Below are positions 8,682-16,519 of a DNA stretch of 44,224 nt, piece after piece; position 1 is the first letter of the stretch, and each line of letters starts with the position of its first letter. A program made the position numbers and the translations under genes. The stretch covers positions 1-44,224 of the IMG/VR virus record IMGVR_UViG_3300032267_000432; one strand, written 5' to 3'. The notes under the pieces are model-generated. The model was not told the DNA's origin and did no database searches. It saw nothing but the letters and a program-made list of their open reading frames with translations. This DNA is from a virus.

Positions 8682-8825
8682 ATGCCTAACGCACCTAAGA
8701 CCCCAACGCGTACTATCCGCGTATCTGATAGCCTATGGACCGCTGTCCAAAAAAAGGCTAAGGCAGAGAAGATTACCGTTACAAGCGTCATTATCAAAGC
8801 GCTAGAAGATTATCTTAACAAGTAA
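8682..8825 (+). CDS. Ribbon-helix-helix DNA-binding protein (47 aa)
   Basis: Translates to MPNAPKTPTRTIRVSDSLW and on to LEDYLNK, 47 residues. A short basic arm is followed by a beta strand (RTIRVSDSLW), helix A (AVQKKAKAEK) and helix B (VTSVIIKALEDYL), the Arc/CopG/MetJ ribbon-helix-helix pattern of dimeric repressors. A TATACT hexamer at 8670-8675 sits exactly six bases before the ATG and there is no real ribosome binding site, so the mRNA is probably leaderless. A possible operator is the palindrome at 9001-9010. Confidence 0.75.
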   Translation: MPNAPKTPTRTIRVSDSLWTAVQKKAKAEKITVTSVIIKALEDYLNK

Positions 8826-8826
8826 C

Positions 8827-8970
8827 ATGGGCAAGCACCACGATAAGATTGCCAAGGCCTTGGCTCAACGCCAAGCGTCAACTCCCAATGGCTCTGGTTA
8901 TAAGAAGCCTGGCAGCATGAACAAGAAGAAGACTGGCTACAGAGGAATCAAGGCTAACAACGCCAAATAG
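8827..8970 (+). CDS. Small basic protein (47 aa)
   Basis: It begins one base after the previous stop and encodes 47 residues rich in Lys, Gly and Asn, with the C-terminal half reading like NKKKTGYRGIKANN. No domain is recognisable. The composition suggests nucleic-acid or virion-core binding; similar tiny basic proteins occur near 19-24 kb and at the right edge of this window. Confidence 0.5.
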   Translation: MGKHHDKIAKALAQRQASTPNGSGYKKPGSMNKKKTGYRGIKANNAK

Positions 8971-8974
8971 TAAG

Positions 8975-9014
8975 TTGACAGACCCTAGGACTTGGTATTA
9001 GGTTATAACCAAGT
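8975..9014 (+). promoter_or_regulatory. Promoter-like region with palindromic operator
   Basis: TTGACA at 8975-8980 is a perfect -35 hexamer. A -10 is less clear (TTAGGT at 17 bp spacing or TATTAG at 15 bp). Downstream lies the perfect palindrome GGTTATAACC (9001-9010) nested in a wider inverted repeat ACTTGGT (8990-8996) and ACCAAGT (9008-9014). A repressor binding here, possibly the upstream ribbon-helix-helix protein, would block the promoter of the 9035 operon. Confidence 0.5.
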
Positions 9015-9034
9015 TCAACAGATAGGGGATTTTC

Positions 9035-9445
9035 ATGGATACAACAGCTATCCGCTCGTTTATTAATCAATATCAAAAACTTAAAGATGAAGTAGATTTT
9101 TTAAGTAAAAGACAAACAGAAATTAAAGGTCGACTAACTCAGTCTATTGATGAGTTTGGCGCCGCCGATGAACGCGGTCACATTGTTCTTACAGTCCCTG
9201 CAGAGATGTCAGAGGAACAAGATGTAACTATTATGAAACAACGTCGTGTTGCAAAAAACCTAGACATGGATGTAGCAGAAGATATCCTTACTAAAAAAGG
9301 TATCCGCGATAAGTGTATTAAGATGGTTCCACAAATTGATGAAGCAGCAATCATGGCTGCTTTCTATGAGGGGTATTTAACAGAGGATGACATTGACACG
9401 ATGTTCCCATCTAAAGTTACTTATGCATTTATCGTAGGAAAGTAA
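9035..9445 (+). CDS. Uncharacterised protein with N-terminal coiled coil
   Basis: A 136-residue protein with an AGGGG ribosome binding site. Residues 5-40 form an amphipathic helix with heptad spacing (FINQYQKLKDEVDFLSKRQ); a small mixed domain follows and ends in VTYAFIVGK. I do not recognise the family. It is first in the operon leading to the DNA polymerase, so a replication accessory role is possible. Confidence 0.6.
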   Translation: MDTTAIRSFINQYQKLKDEVDFLSKRQTEIKGRLTQSIDEFGAADERGHIVLTVPAEMSEEQDVTIMKQRRVAKNLDMDVAEDILTKKGIRDKCIKMVPQIDEAAIMAAFYEGYLTEDDIDTMFPSKVTYAFIVGK

Positions 9446-9454
9446 TAGGCTTAA

Positions 9455-9928
9455 ATGTCAGACGAGATAGATAAGATGTTTTCTGATTTGGATACTTATT
9501 ATCCAAACAGTAAACGAAAGCGTCGGGAATTAAAAAAGCCCGAGGTAGATGTTCCAGATACATGGGATACAAAATCCTATAAAAAGACTCTACCTAATGG
9601 TAAGGACATAGAGTTCTATACCATTGGCGCTCTCGCACAAGCGTTAGGAAGACCTGTAATAACAGTCCGTACATGGATTAAAGAGGGATACCTACCGCCA
9701 TCTCCTTACCGACTTCCCACAAAGAAGAACCGTAACGGGGATGACCATAAGGGTCGGAGACTGTACTCTCGGGCTCAGATAGAAGCAGTTGTTGAACTGT
9801 TTGGTAAGTCTGGAGTTTTGCACGTGAAACGTATAGACTGGCCAAATCAGCAATTAACAAATGCTATTGCTGATACTTGGAAAAGTATCCAAGTTGAAGA
9901 TGCTAAAACAAACGAAACAAAGGAATGA
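9455..9928 (+). CDS. MerR-like helix-turn-helix protein
   Basis: A 157-residue protein. A MerR/excisionase-type HTH spans about residues 53-88 (FYTIGALAQALGRP then VRTWIKEGYLP), where the second helix contacts DNA and the P-x-P turn starts the wing; RLYSRAQIEAVVELF follows as a helix. A charged N-terminal arm of 50 residues precedes it. No effector-binding or dimerising coiled coil is obvious. It could be a transcription regulator or a DNA-bending replication factor. Confidence 0.65.
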   Translation: MSDEIDKMFSDLDTYYPNSKRKRRELKKPEVDVPDTWDTKSYKKTLPNGKDIEFYTIGALAQALGRPVITVRTWIKEGYLPPSPYRLPTKKNRNGDDHKGRRLYSRAQIEAVVELFGKSGVLHVKRIDWPNQQLTNAIADTWKSIQVEDAKTNETKE

Positions 9929-9929
9929 T

Positions 9930-10595
9930 ATGTCAATCAATCGCACGGAAGATTTTCTTCCAAAAGTAGACGAGTTCTCAGTGGACTCACAAATTGATGA
10001 GCGTCCGACTCAATCAAGCAGTACCGCAGTACAATCAGGATGGGATGCAGCTGAGAAGCTCACCGTATCCGCAGGTGACTACCCAACAGAATTTAAGTTT
10101 GTTGATGGTGAGTTCACAATTGTTAAGTTCATTGACCAGAATGGTCCCTTTGCTATCTACAAGCAACACTTCCTACAGCAGAAAACTGTAGGTAAGCGCT
10201 CGTATGTATCACTAGGGGCTAACGACCCACTATGCGTAAAGCTAGGCAGCAAGCCTGAAGACAAGAGAGCATTCACGATGGCAGTGGTTACTCCCGCAGG
10301 TGTTGTACGTCAAATGCTTATCGCAAGCCCTCGCTTGTACAAAACATTGTACGCAGCAGAGTTCTCACCACAAGGTCCTTTGACCAAGAACTACTGGGCT
10401 ATCAGCCGCACTGGAAAGATGCAGCAAACTGTGTATCACCTCAACGCAGTTAAGCCACGCGACCTCATGGAAGACTGGGGAATCGATTCAGACATGGCAG
10501 AAAAGGGTGTTGCCGAAATCAAGCCGTTCGAACGTTCCGTTATTAAGGAACACACATGGGCGGAACTTGAAGAAATCGCCAACTCACTTCTCTAA
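9930..10595 (+). CDS. Possible single-stranded DNA-binding protein
   Basis: The ATG at 9930 (MSINRTEDFLPKV) with GGA upstream is preferred over the longer frame that overlaps the previous gene; 221 residues. The core has many beta strands (KFVDGEFTIVKFID, GPFAIYKQHFL, RSYVSLG, AFTMAVVTPAG) and aromatic residues, and the C-terminus is acidic and helical. Placement before the polymerase and an OB-like strand pattern suggest an SSB-type protein such as those of other phages. I see no specific signature, so the call is tentative. Confidence 0.4.
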   Translation: MSINRTEDFLPKVDEFSVDSQIDERPTQSSSTAVQSGWDAAEKLTVSAGDYPTEFKFVDGEFTIVKFIDQNGPFAIYKQHFLQQKTVGKRSYVSLGANDPLCVKLGSKPEDKRAFTMAVVTPAGVVRQMLIASPRLYKTLYAAEFSPQGPLTKNYWAISRTGKMQQTVYHLNAVKPRDLMEDWGIDSDMAEKGVAEIKPFERSVIKEHTWAELEEIANSLL

Positions 10596-10605
10596 CAACT
10601 AGCGT

Positions 10606-10652
10606 TCTGGGGAGCCATGTTCTTAATCCCCTTTCTAATATGGCTCCCCAGA
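10606..10652 (+). promoter_or_regulatory. 13-bp hairpin over the upstream edge of the polymerase gene
   Basis: TCTGGGGAGCCAT (10606-10618) pairs perfectly with ATGGCTCCCCAGA (10640-10652) around a 21-base pyrimidine-rich loop. It lies between the stop of the preceding gene and the AAGGGG ribosome binding site of the polymerase. No T-run follows, so attenuation or RNA processing is more likely than simple termination. Confidence 0.6.
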
Positions 10653-10669
10653 CTCTTAAGGGGTATCAA

Positions 10670-12640
10670 TTGAACATTATTACAACAAGAGAACAATTAG
10701 ATGAGATGGTTGCCTACTATCTTAAGCAAGATGCTTTTGCTTTTGACGTAGAAACTGTTGGAGCAAGACGAGGAGTTCCAGTTGTCAACCAAGTATTATG
10801 GATTAGCCTTGCGACACATGGTCGCGGGGATGTTATTCCGTTGGGCCACCCAAATGGTGAGTTTATATCAGAGAGCTTCCCACTCACGGGGCAAGGAGAG
10901 AAGCGCGTTCTCGCGGGCTTACAGGCTAGAGAGAGTGATTACTCTCGTGACCGCAAAAAAGCTACTAAAACTTTCGGCCCTGCTCCTGAACAACTCTTCC
11001 CAGCCGAAGTCTTTGAAGCATTAAAACCTTTATTTTTTAGTGACAAGTTAAAAGTAGGTCACAACTTAGTCTTTGATTTATGCTCTGTCTCTAAGTATCT
11101 AGATAAAAAAATACCTACAGGCCCTTACTTTGACACTATGGTTGGCTCATTTGTATATGACAACCGTAATAAAAACAAGTGTGGCCTTGACGACTGCTTA
11201 AAGCGCGAGTTGGGTTATGAGATGGAGAAGGGTGTTGGCGCTCAGGTAGAGGTTCACCCGTTTAGCACTGTGGCTAAATACGCATACCTAGATGCAAAGT
11301 ACACTTTCTTACTGTGGAAAGAGGTAGCTAAAAAGATTACAGAAGCTGACCTAGATAATATTATGAACCTAGAGATGGGCGTCTTAGAAGTCTTATGTCA
11401 TATGAAGTTGCATGGCGCACCTATTGACACCGAGCAGCTAGCCATACTTAATACCCAGTTAGAGATAGATATAGAAAAAGCTAGGGCTGAGATTTATAAG
11501 ATTGCTGGTCGAGTATTTAACATTAACTCTAACCAAGAAAAGCAGTACCTCCTATACAGCAAGAAGTCCGATGGTGGTCAAGGATTAAGCCCAAAGATTC
11601 TTACAGCAAAGGGTCAAGACAAAGAGATGAAAGGTATAGACCTAGACTACGTAGATTATTCTGTGTCAGCTGAGGCATTAGAGCCTTATCGTGAGAAGAA
11701 CCTGTTAGTTCACGCTCTGCTTACCTACGCAGATTTAAATAAATTACAGAGCACGTACGTAATCCCATACCTGGGAGGTGACGTTGTTCGTACCGTTGGT
11801 GGTAAATCTAAAGTAGAGTACAAAGAAAGCTTATTAGTTGACGGGCGTATCCACGCTGACTTTATCCAACATGGAGCTGAGACTGGTCGGTTCTCTAGTC
11901 GTAACCCAAACTTGCAGAATGTTCCTAACCCAGCAACTGCGCATGGTAAGGCTATCCGTAACTTGTTCTATGCACCGCCAGGATACAAACTAGTGGTCGC
12001 TGACTACTCACAGATTGAACCTCGCATTATTGCTTCTATGTCTAAGGACCCAACCATGGTTAAAAACTATTTAGAAGGTGGAGACATCTATACAACTGTT
12101 GGAGATGTCATGAAGGTAAACCGTCAGGCTGGAAAGGTTCTTGTTTTATCTATGGCATACGGCGTAGGTCCAGACAAGATTGCTCGTTCTATTGGGTGTA
12201 CCGTTACCGAAGCGCGTACTTTATTAGGAAACTTTGCGGATAAGTTTAAGTCCGTAAATATCTATCGCATTAAGGTTATTGGGGCTACTAGAAGTAAACA
12301 GTATGTATCTACCCTTATGGGGCGCAAGCGTTACTTACCTGAAATTAACTCTAAAGATTTCCTAAAGCGTGGCGGGGCTGAGCGTCAGGCGTTCAACACA
12401 CGTATCCAAGGGTCTGCTGCTGACATCATGAAGCTTGCTATGATTAGGGCTCATCAGATGATTCCTGAGGGGTCTAGTATCTTGTTAACCGTACACGATG
12501 AACTTGTTACTTTAACCCCAGACAACCTTGTTGAAGAAACAAAAGAGGCTATTAGAGAAGCAATGGAAGGCATCAACTTACTAGAGGTACCACTTATTGC
12601 AGATGTAACGGTTGTTCAGCGATGGGGAGAGGCAAAGTGA
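10670..12640 (+). CDS. Family A DNA polymerase with 3'-5' exonuclease
   Basis: The start is probably TTG 10670, six bases behind AAGGGG; the in-frame ATG 10640 has no ribosome binding site and lies inside a hairpin stem (666 residues from that ATG, 656 from the TTG). Exonuclease motifs are FDVETVG (Exo I, about 25), HNLVFD (Exo II, about 131) and YAYLDAKYT (Exo III, about 204). Polymerase motif A is VADYSQIEPR (about 442), motif B RQAGKVLVLSMAYG (about 484) and motif C TVHDEL (about 608). It lacks a 5' nuclease domain. This is the phage replicative polymerase. Confidence 0.95.
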   Translation: MNIITTREQLDEMVAYYLKQDAFAFDVETVGARRGVPVVNQVLWISLATHGRGDVIPLGHPNGEFISESFPLTGQGEKRVLAGLQARESDYSRDRKKATKTFGPAPEQLFPAEVFEALKPLFFSDKLKVGHNLVFDLCSVSKYLDKKIPTGPYFDTMVGSFVYDNRNKNKCGLDDCLKRELGYEMEKGVGAQVEVHPFSTVAKYAYLDAKYTFLLWKEVAKKITEADLDNIMNLEMGVLEVLCHMKLHGAPIDTEQLAILNTQLEIDIEKARAEIYKIAGRVFNINSNQEKQYLLYSKKSDGGQGLSPKILTAKGQDKEMKGIDLDYVDYSVSAEALEPYREKNLLVHALLTYADLNKLQSTYVIPYLGGDVVRTVGGKSKVEYKESLLVDGRIHADFIQHGAETGRFSSRNPNLQNVPNPATAHGKAIRNLFYAPPGYKLVVADYSQIEPRIIASMSKDPTMVKNYLEGGDIYTTVGDVMKVNRQAGKVLVLSMAYGVGPDKIARSIGCTVTEARTLLGNFADKFKSVNIYRIKVIGATRSKQYVSTLMGRKRYLPEINSKDFLKRGGAERQAFNTRIQGSAADIMKLAMIRAHQMIPEGSSILLTVHDELVTLTPDNLVEETKEAIREAMEGINLLEVPLIADVTVVQRWGEAK

Positions 12641-13140
12641 GTTGGTTTAATCGTTTCTTTAAAAAAGGTGGAGAGTCTTTTAACATATCTTTTGAGAACT
12701 TTAAGGAAGAGATACCGTTAGGAACGTTGATGCGTTGGTATCTATACGACACGGACCTATCTGAGCACCCAAACGAGTTAGCTTTATTGTTAGGCATGAA
12801 CCCTGTAAGTGATGAGGGACATGAGCATGAGACTGGCGAAAGCGAAGCACGTCTAGATAACGTTGAGTATTTAATACCTTTTATATCCACGATTGCACAG
12901 CTAGGTGCTGATGTCATTGTTGCTATGCAAATAGATGAAATTAAAAAACGAGAACCAGACGGGTTTTTAGAAAAAGAAATTGAAAGAGAGACTGAAATGA
13001 TGCATATGATGTATCAAATGATTGGTTTCTCAGCTTTATTAGGCGGCTTGTCAACCGCCATGAAACTTGGTTTAATAGTACCTGGGGAAGTTTACACAAC
13101 TGACCTAGCTTATAGAAAGGATGAGGACGATGAGCAGTAA
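12637..13140 (+). CDS. Uncharacterised protein between polymerase and recombinase
   Basis: GTG 12637 in a GTGA overlap, with GGAGAGG at 12626-12632, is a better start than ATG 12622. It encodes 167 residues: a basic start (SWFNRFFKKGG), an acidic middle and a C-terminal hydrophobic stretch (FSALLGGLSTAMKLGLIV) that could be a membrane-associated helix. No family recognised. It may couple replication proteins to the membrane, but that is speculation. Confidence 0.55.
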   Translation: MSWFNRFFKKGGESFNISFENFKEEIPLGTLMRWYLYDTDLSEHPNELALLLGMNPVSDEGHEHETGESEARLDNVEYLIPFISTIAQLGADVIVAMQIDEIKKREPDGFLEKEIERETEMMHMMYQMIGFSALLGGLSTAMKLGLIVPGEVYTTDLAYRKDEDDEQ

Positions 13141-13486
13141 TTGGTGGGCTAACAAATTAGGGAGCACACCCGCTCCAAGACCTCAGCCAGTAGCACCACA
13201 GGTTCAACCACAACAACAGCAACCTGTTTATCAACAACCTCCTTCATACCCAACAGTTCAACAAACAGTGCCTTTATCAGAACGTTGTCCTGGATGTAGA
13301 AGTAACAACTATGGTGGGGCAACTCCTGAGTCTCGCAAACGCTGCTATGATTGCGGTTATCCAATTGTTCAATCTGGAACTGGTGTTTCTGGAGTAAATA
13401 GTCCAAGAGCAGACGGTCCTACTCAAGCAGCAAAACAAGTACAAGCAGGCGGTTTTAATCCAAACACAATCATAGGACACATTTAA
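13130..13486 (+). CDS. Pro/Gln-rich protein with zinc ribbon
   Basis: The ATG at 13130 (MSSNWWANKLG) is preferred over ATG 13121 on ribosome-binding-site spacing; 118 residues. Residues 13-50 are a Pro/Gln-rich flexible segment. A zinc ribbon follows (CPGC then, 15 residues later, CYDCGYP). The C-terminus ends with GGFNPNTIIGHI. Flexible linker plus zinc ribbon suggests an adaptor in the replication or recombination complex; it overlaps the RecA-like gene by one base. Confidence 0.6.
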   Translation: MSSNWWANKLGSTPAPRPQPVAPQVQPQQQQPVYQQPPSYPTVQQTVPLSERCPGCRSNNYGGATPESRKRCYDCGYPIVQSGTGVSGVNSPRADGPTQAAKQVQAGGFNPNTIIGHI

Positions 13487-14538
13487 TGAATGCAGAGCTA
13501 ATAAAAGTCTTAAAGAATATTAACAAGAAGTACGGGGATGACACCATCATTCTCGGGTCTGACATTAAGACTGATGTTGCTCAGCGTTACACAACTGGCT
13601 CAGTATCACTAGATGTTGCATTAGGCGGTGGGTGGCCAGTAAACCAGTGGCATGAAATTATTGGTGAAGCTAGTAATGGTAAGACTGCTATTGCATTAAA
13701 AACTATTGCTGCTAATCAAAAGCGCGACCCAGAGTTTACAACTGTGTGGGTAGCAGCAGAGCAGTGGGTTCCTACATATGCAGAAATGTGTGGCGTAGAC
13801 TCCACTCGTGTATACGTAGTTTCAACTAACGTTATGGAGCAAGCATATGAATCTGTCATCCAACTTACAGAAAGTAAAGCGGTCGATTGTATTGTTCTTG
13901 ATTCTTTACCTGCCTTGGTCCCTACAACAGAAAACGATAAGGAGATGGAGGAATCTACTGTAGGTCGTAGCGCTCTTCTAACTAATAAGTTTTTCCGTAA
14001 AGTAGGCAAAGCATCTAAAAGAAGTCTTACAGAAGAAGAGCGCCCGTTTATTGGTATTGTTATTAACCAGTGGCGCTCCAAGATTGGTGTCATGTATGGT
14101 GACCCACGCACTACCCCAGGTGGTTTGGGTAAAGACTATGCGTTCTTTACCCGTATTGAGGTCCGTCGTGATGACTGGATTGAGGTAGGAACTGGACAAG
14201 ATAAGCGCCGTGTAGGTCAGAGTATTAAGGCCAGAGTTATTAAGAACAAGTCAGCCCCACCATCACAGGTGGCTACCTTTGACTTCTATTTTTCAAAGGG
14301 CAACGGCCTACATGCTGGCGATATTGATTTTGCTAAAGAAATCCTGGCTATTGGTATATTAAACAAGGTAATTAGCAGAGCAGGTGCCTACTACCGTTAC
14401 GCGGATAGACAATGGCAGGGTTCAGATGCTATGCTTGACGCAATACGGGAAGAAATTGATTTAAAAGAGACTTTAGAACGCGATGTACTTGACTCCATCA
14501 AGGCAGGCTCCAAGCTGGTAGCCGAGAATGAGGAGTAA
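13486..14538 (+). CDS. RecA-like recombinase
   Basis: A 350-residue protein. Walker A GEASNGKTA lies near residues 60-68, Walker B CIVLDSLPAL near 133-142, and the N-terminal TGSVSLDVALGGG pattern (about 40-52) is typical of RecA. It is about the size of bacterial RecA but diverged, as in phage UvsX/RecA proteins that assemble on ssDNA for strand exchange and recombination-dependent replication. Nearby resolvases and nucleases support this role. Confidence 0.9.
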   Translation: MNAELIKVLKNINKKYGDDTIILGSDIKTDVAQRYTTGSVSLDVALGGGWPVNQWHEIIGEASNGKTAIALKTIAANQKRDPEFTTVWVAAEQWVPTYAEMCGVDSTRVYVVSTNVMEQAYESVIQLTESKAVDCIVLDSLPALVPTTENDKEMEESTVGRSALLTNKFFRKVGKASKRSLTEEERPFIGIVINQWRSKIGVMYGDPRTTPGGLGKDYAFFTRIEVRRDDWIEVGTGQDKRRVGQSIKARVIKNKSAPPSQVATFDFYFSKGNGLHAGDIDFAKEILAIGILNKVISRAGAYYRYADRQWQGSDAMLDAIREEIDLKETLERDVLDSIKAGSKLVAENEE

Positions 14539-14872
14539 AGGACAAAAGGAGTCGAAGAAGCATGAGGACCGACTAGCAAAAGCTATCGGTGGTCAGCGTA
14601 CAGCTGCCAGCGGTGCCTTTTGGAGTCGTAAAGGTGATGTTCGGTCTAAAGACTTGTTAATAGAACACAAGTGGACTGGCAAAGCCACCGTAACCATCAA
14701 GGCTACGGTTCTAGAAAAGATTGTTACAGAAGCAATTCTTGACAGTCGGATGCCTGTCCTCGGTTTTAGTCTCAACAATAAAAACTATGTGATGCTAACT
14801 GAAGATGACTTTCTGGAACTACGCCAGAAACTTCAGGAGTTAATTGAGTGCACGAAGACATCGGACACGTAG
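14528..14872 (+). CDS. PD-(D/E)XK nuclease, Holliday-junction-resolvase-like
   Basis: A 114-residue protein. An N-terminal helix (KKHEDRLAKAIGGQRT) carries an early Glu, followed by GAFWSRKGDV (D37) and LLIEHKW (E46-x-K48), the PD-(D/E)XK catalytic layout seen in Hjc-type resolvases and VRR-type nucleases. The small size fits an archaeal-type resolvase. It overlaps the RecA-like gene end and precedes WhiB. A second, RuvC-like resolvase lies at 16516. Confidence 0.65.
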   Translation: MRSKGQKESKKHEDRLAKAIGGQRTAASGAFWSRKGDVRSKDLLIEHKWTGKATVTIKATVLEKIVTEAILDSRMPVLGFSLNNKNYVMLTEDDFLELRQKLQELIECTKTSDT

Positions 14873-15165
14873 AGGGCTGGAGACATAAAGCCAAGTGTCG
14901 CGGTATGGATACAGAGTTGTGGTACCCACCAAGAGATAAAGCAAAGTATAAAAAAATAGCAACCGTATCTAAAGCTGTGTGCTTTGGTAAGGACGGGTTG
15001 CCAGAGTGTCCTGTACGTAAAGAGTGTTTGCTATACGCAGAGTCCATGGATGAACAGCATGGTATCTGGGGTGGCATGTCCCACCGTGAGCGTAACGCGT
15101 TAAAGCGTAAAGCTAAGAAGGAAGGAAAAACACTTGAGGAATGGGTTCTTGACAGTGATGTGTGA
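14848..15165 (+). CDS. whiB: WhiB-like iron-sulfur transcription factor
   Basis: The GTG start at 14848 has AGGAG at 14835-14839; 105 residues. Cysteines at 17, 45, 54 and 60 and the GIWGGMSHRER segment (about 72-82) are the [4Fe-4S]-binding and DNA-binding parts of the Wbl family, which is confined to Actinobacteria and their phages. The usual C-x2-C between the second and third cysteines is stretched to C-x8-C (FGKDGLPE inserted). Phage WhiB proteins can act as competitors of host WhiB2. It is the best host marker in the window. Confidence 0.88.
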   Translation: MHEDIGHVEGWRHKAKCRGMDTELWYPPRDKAKYKKIATVSKAVCFGKDGLPECPVRKECLLYAESMDEQHGIWGGMSHRERNALKRKAKKEGKTLEEWVLDSDV

Positions 15166-15177
15166 TAGGGTCTAAGT

Positions 15178-16035
15178 ATGACACAACCTAAGTACAAGCC
15201 TTCGGGGGCATTAAAGAGTTTTGTAAATGCTGGTAAAAAACCAAGCAGAGTATTGACTTCAGTAGAAAGACATGTTCTTTCTAAACCAAAAGATATGAGT
15301 CGTCGCACTGACGTACTACATCCATCAGAGATGGCAAGTGGTGAGTGGTGCTATCGCGCTTCTTACTTCCAGTTAAAAGGCCATCATCCTTTAGAAAGTA
15401 ACCGCACCAACAGTCTTAGATTGCAATCTGTTTTTGCTGAAGGCCATGGTATCCACGCTAAGTGGCAAAAGTGGTTCCAAGAAATGAACTGTCTATACGG
15501 TAAGTGGTATTGCAAAGACTGTGACGAGTACTTCTTTGGCGGCTCTGACTGTCACGAAGGGCCACTTGAGTATTGTGAAGTTCCGTTGTTCTATGAGCCT
15601 TTGCGCATTTCAGGTCATGCTGATGGGTGGTTAGTAAACCTAGGTGACCCACTAATGTTAGAGGTTAAATCTATCGGTATTGGAACTATCCGTTGGGAAA
15701 ACCCAGAGCTAGTAGCACAGCACAGCGGTAATATGGAAAAGATTTGGGCAGATATTAAAGAGCCTTTTGCTAAGCACATTACTCAAGTACAAATTTATAT
15801 GAAGCTTGCCGAGTTGTTAGAACTACCAGATTACCCAAGAGAAGCAGTGCTTATCTACGAAAACAAAGCAACACAGGATGTAAAAGAGTTTGTAGTACCT
15901 AAATCTGACTTTGCTATTGCACCAATGTTTGAGGCAGCAGCAATGATTATGGAAGCTATTAATAACAACATTCCTCCTGCTTGTAACTTAGACAAATGGG
16001 GCGGGTGTTCTAAGTGCGGAGGTTATAATGAGTGA
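15178..16035 (+). CDS. Cas4/RecB-like PD-(D/E)XK exonuclease
   Basis: A 285-residue protein with a TAGGGT hexamer six bases before its ATG. LHPSEMASGEWCYRASYF (about 45-62) has the first cysteine and basic helix of Cas4/AddB-type nucleases, GHADGW (about 144-149) and LEVKS (about 160-164) carry the D and E-x-K active site, and CNLDKWGGCSKCGG near the C-terminus supplies further cysteines for a metal or Fe-S site. An extra CKDC and C..H pair (about 110-130) suggest an inserted zinc knuckle. Likely a 5' end-resecting nuclease working with the RecA-like protein. Confidence 0.75.
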   Translation: MTQPKYKPSGALKSFVNAGKKPSRVLTSVERHVLSKPKDMSRRTDVLHPSEMASGEWCYRASYFQLKGHHPLESNRTNSLRLQSVFAEGHGIHAKWQKWFQEMNCLYGKWYCKDCDEYFFGGSDCHEGPLEYCEVPLFYEPLRISGHADGWLVNLGDPLMLEVKSIGIGTIRWENPELVAQHSGNMEKIWADIKEPFAKHITQVQIYMKLAELLELPDYPREAVLIYENKATQDVKEFVVPKSDFAIAPMFEAAAMIMEAINNNIPPACNLDKWGGCSKCGGYNE

Positions 16036-16519
16036 GATAGTGGCAACAGGCATCAGCGAGATTGTCCTACAACAGTTAGAGTCCCAAGGGCTGCCATTAA
16101 AACGCTCAATGAACATCCAACCACCAGAGTTTCCAGCTGATATTACCTTGGTTGATGACCAAGAACTAATGGTTATGGCTGGTAAATATATGGAGAACTT
16201 AAACTTCCTACGTACTCAGGTAGCCTGCGCTAACCTTGCGGAGTTAGAAGCCACGAACTCCTATGACCTTGAGGTTGCTAAAGGGTTGCTAATGAAGACC
16301 ACTGGTAAGAGCACAGAAAAAGCCGTCATGTTAAAGGCAGCAGTTGCTACTGATGATTACATCATGGTCTTGGATAAAGCAAAGAACTATGCTCATGCAT
16401 ATAGAAAACTATTAGAGACTGCGTTAGAAAACTTAGAGCGTTACTACTCATTAACTAGTCGTGAGCTCACCCGACGCACGTCTAGCAGTCGGATGATGGG
16501 AAATAGATTTGTACCATGA
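16028..16519 (+). CDS. Helical protein in recombination operon
   Basis: A 163-residue, almost fully helical protein. A proline-containing N-terminal arm is followed by long helices (ELMVMAGKYMENLNFLRTQVACANLAEL, split by short loops; AHAYRKLLETALENLERYYSL) and a Ser/Arg-rich tail. No family recognised. Its position between the Cas4-like nuclease and the RuvC-like resolvase suggests a DNA-recombination accessory, perhaps an ssDNA-annealing or mediator protein; this is inference only. Confidence 0.55.
   Translation: MSEIVATGISEIVLQQLESQGLPLKRSMNIQPPEFPADITLVDDQELMVMAGKYMENLNFLRTQVACANLAELEATNSYDLEVAKGLLMKTTGKSTEKAVMLKAAVATDDYIMVLDKAKNYAHAYRKLLETALENLERYYSLTSRELTRRTSSSRMMGNRFVP

Noticed and set aside
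10640-10669. ATG 10640 as the start of the DNA polymerase
   Set aside because: No Shine-Dalgarno precedes it and it lies inside a stable hairpin; TTG 10670 has a well spaced AAGGGG.
14772-15308. A 178-residue open frame on the - strand opposite the WhiB gene
   Set aside because: It has no ribosome binding site, no coherent domain and lies antisense to a clear WhiB family gene and the start of the Cas4-like gene.
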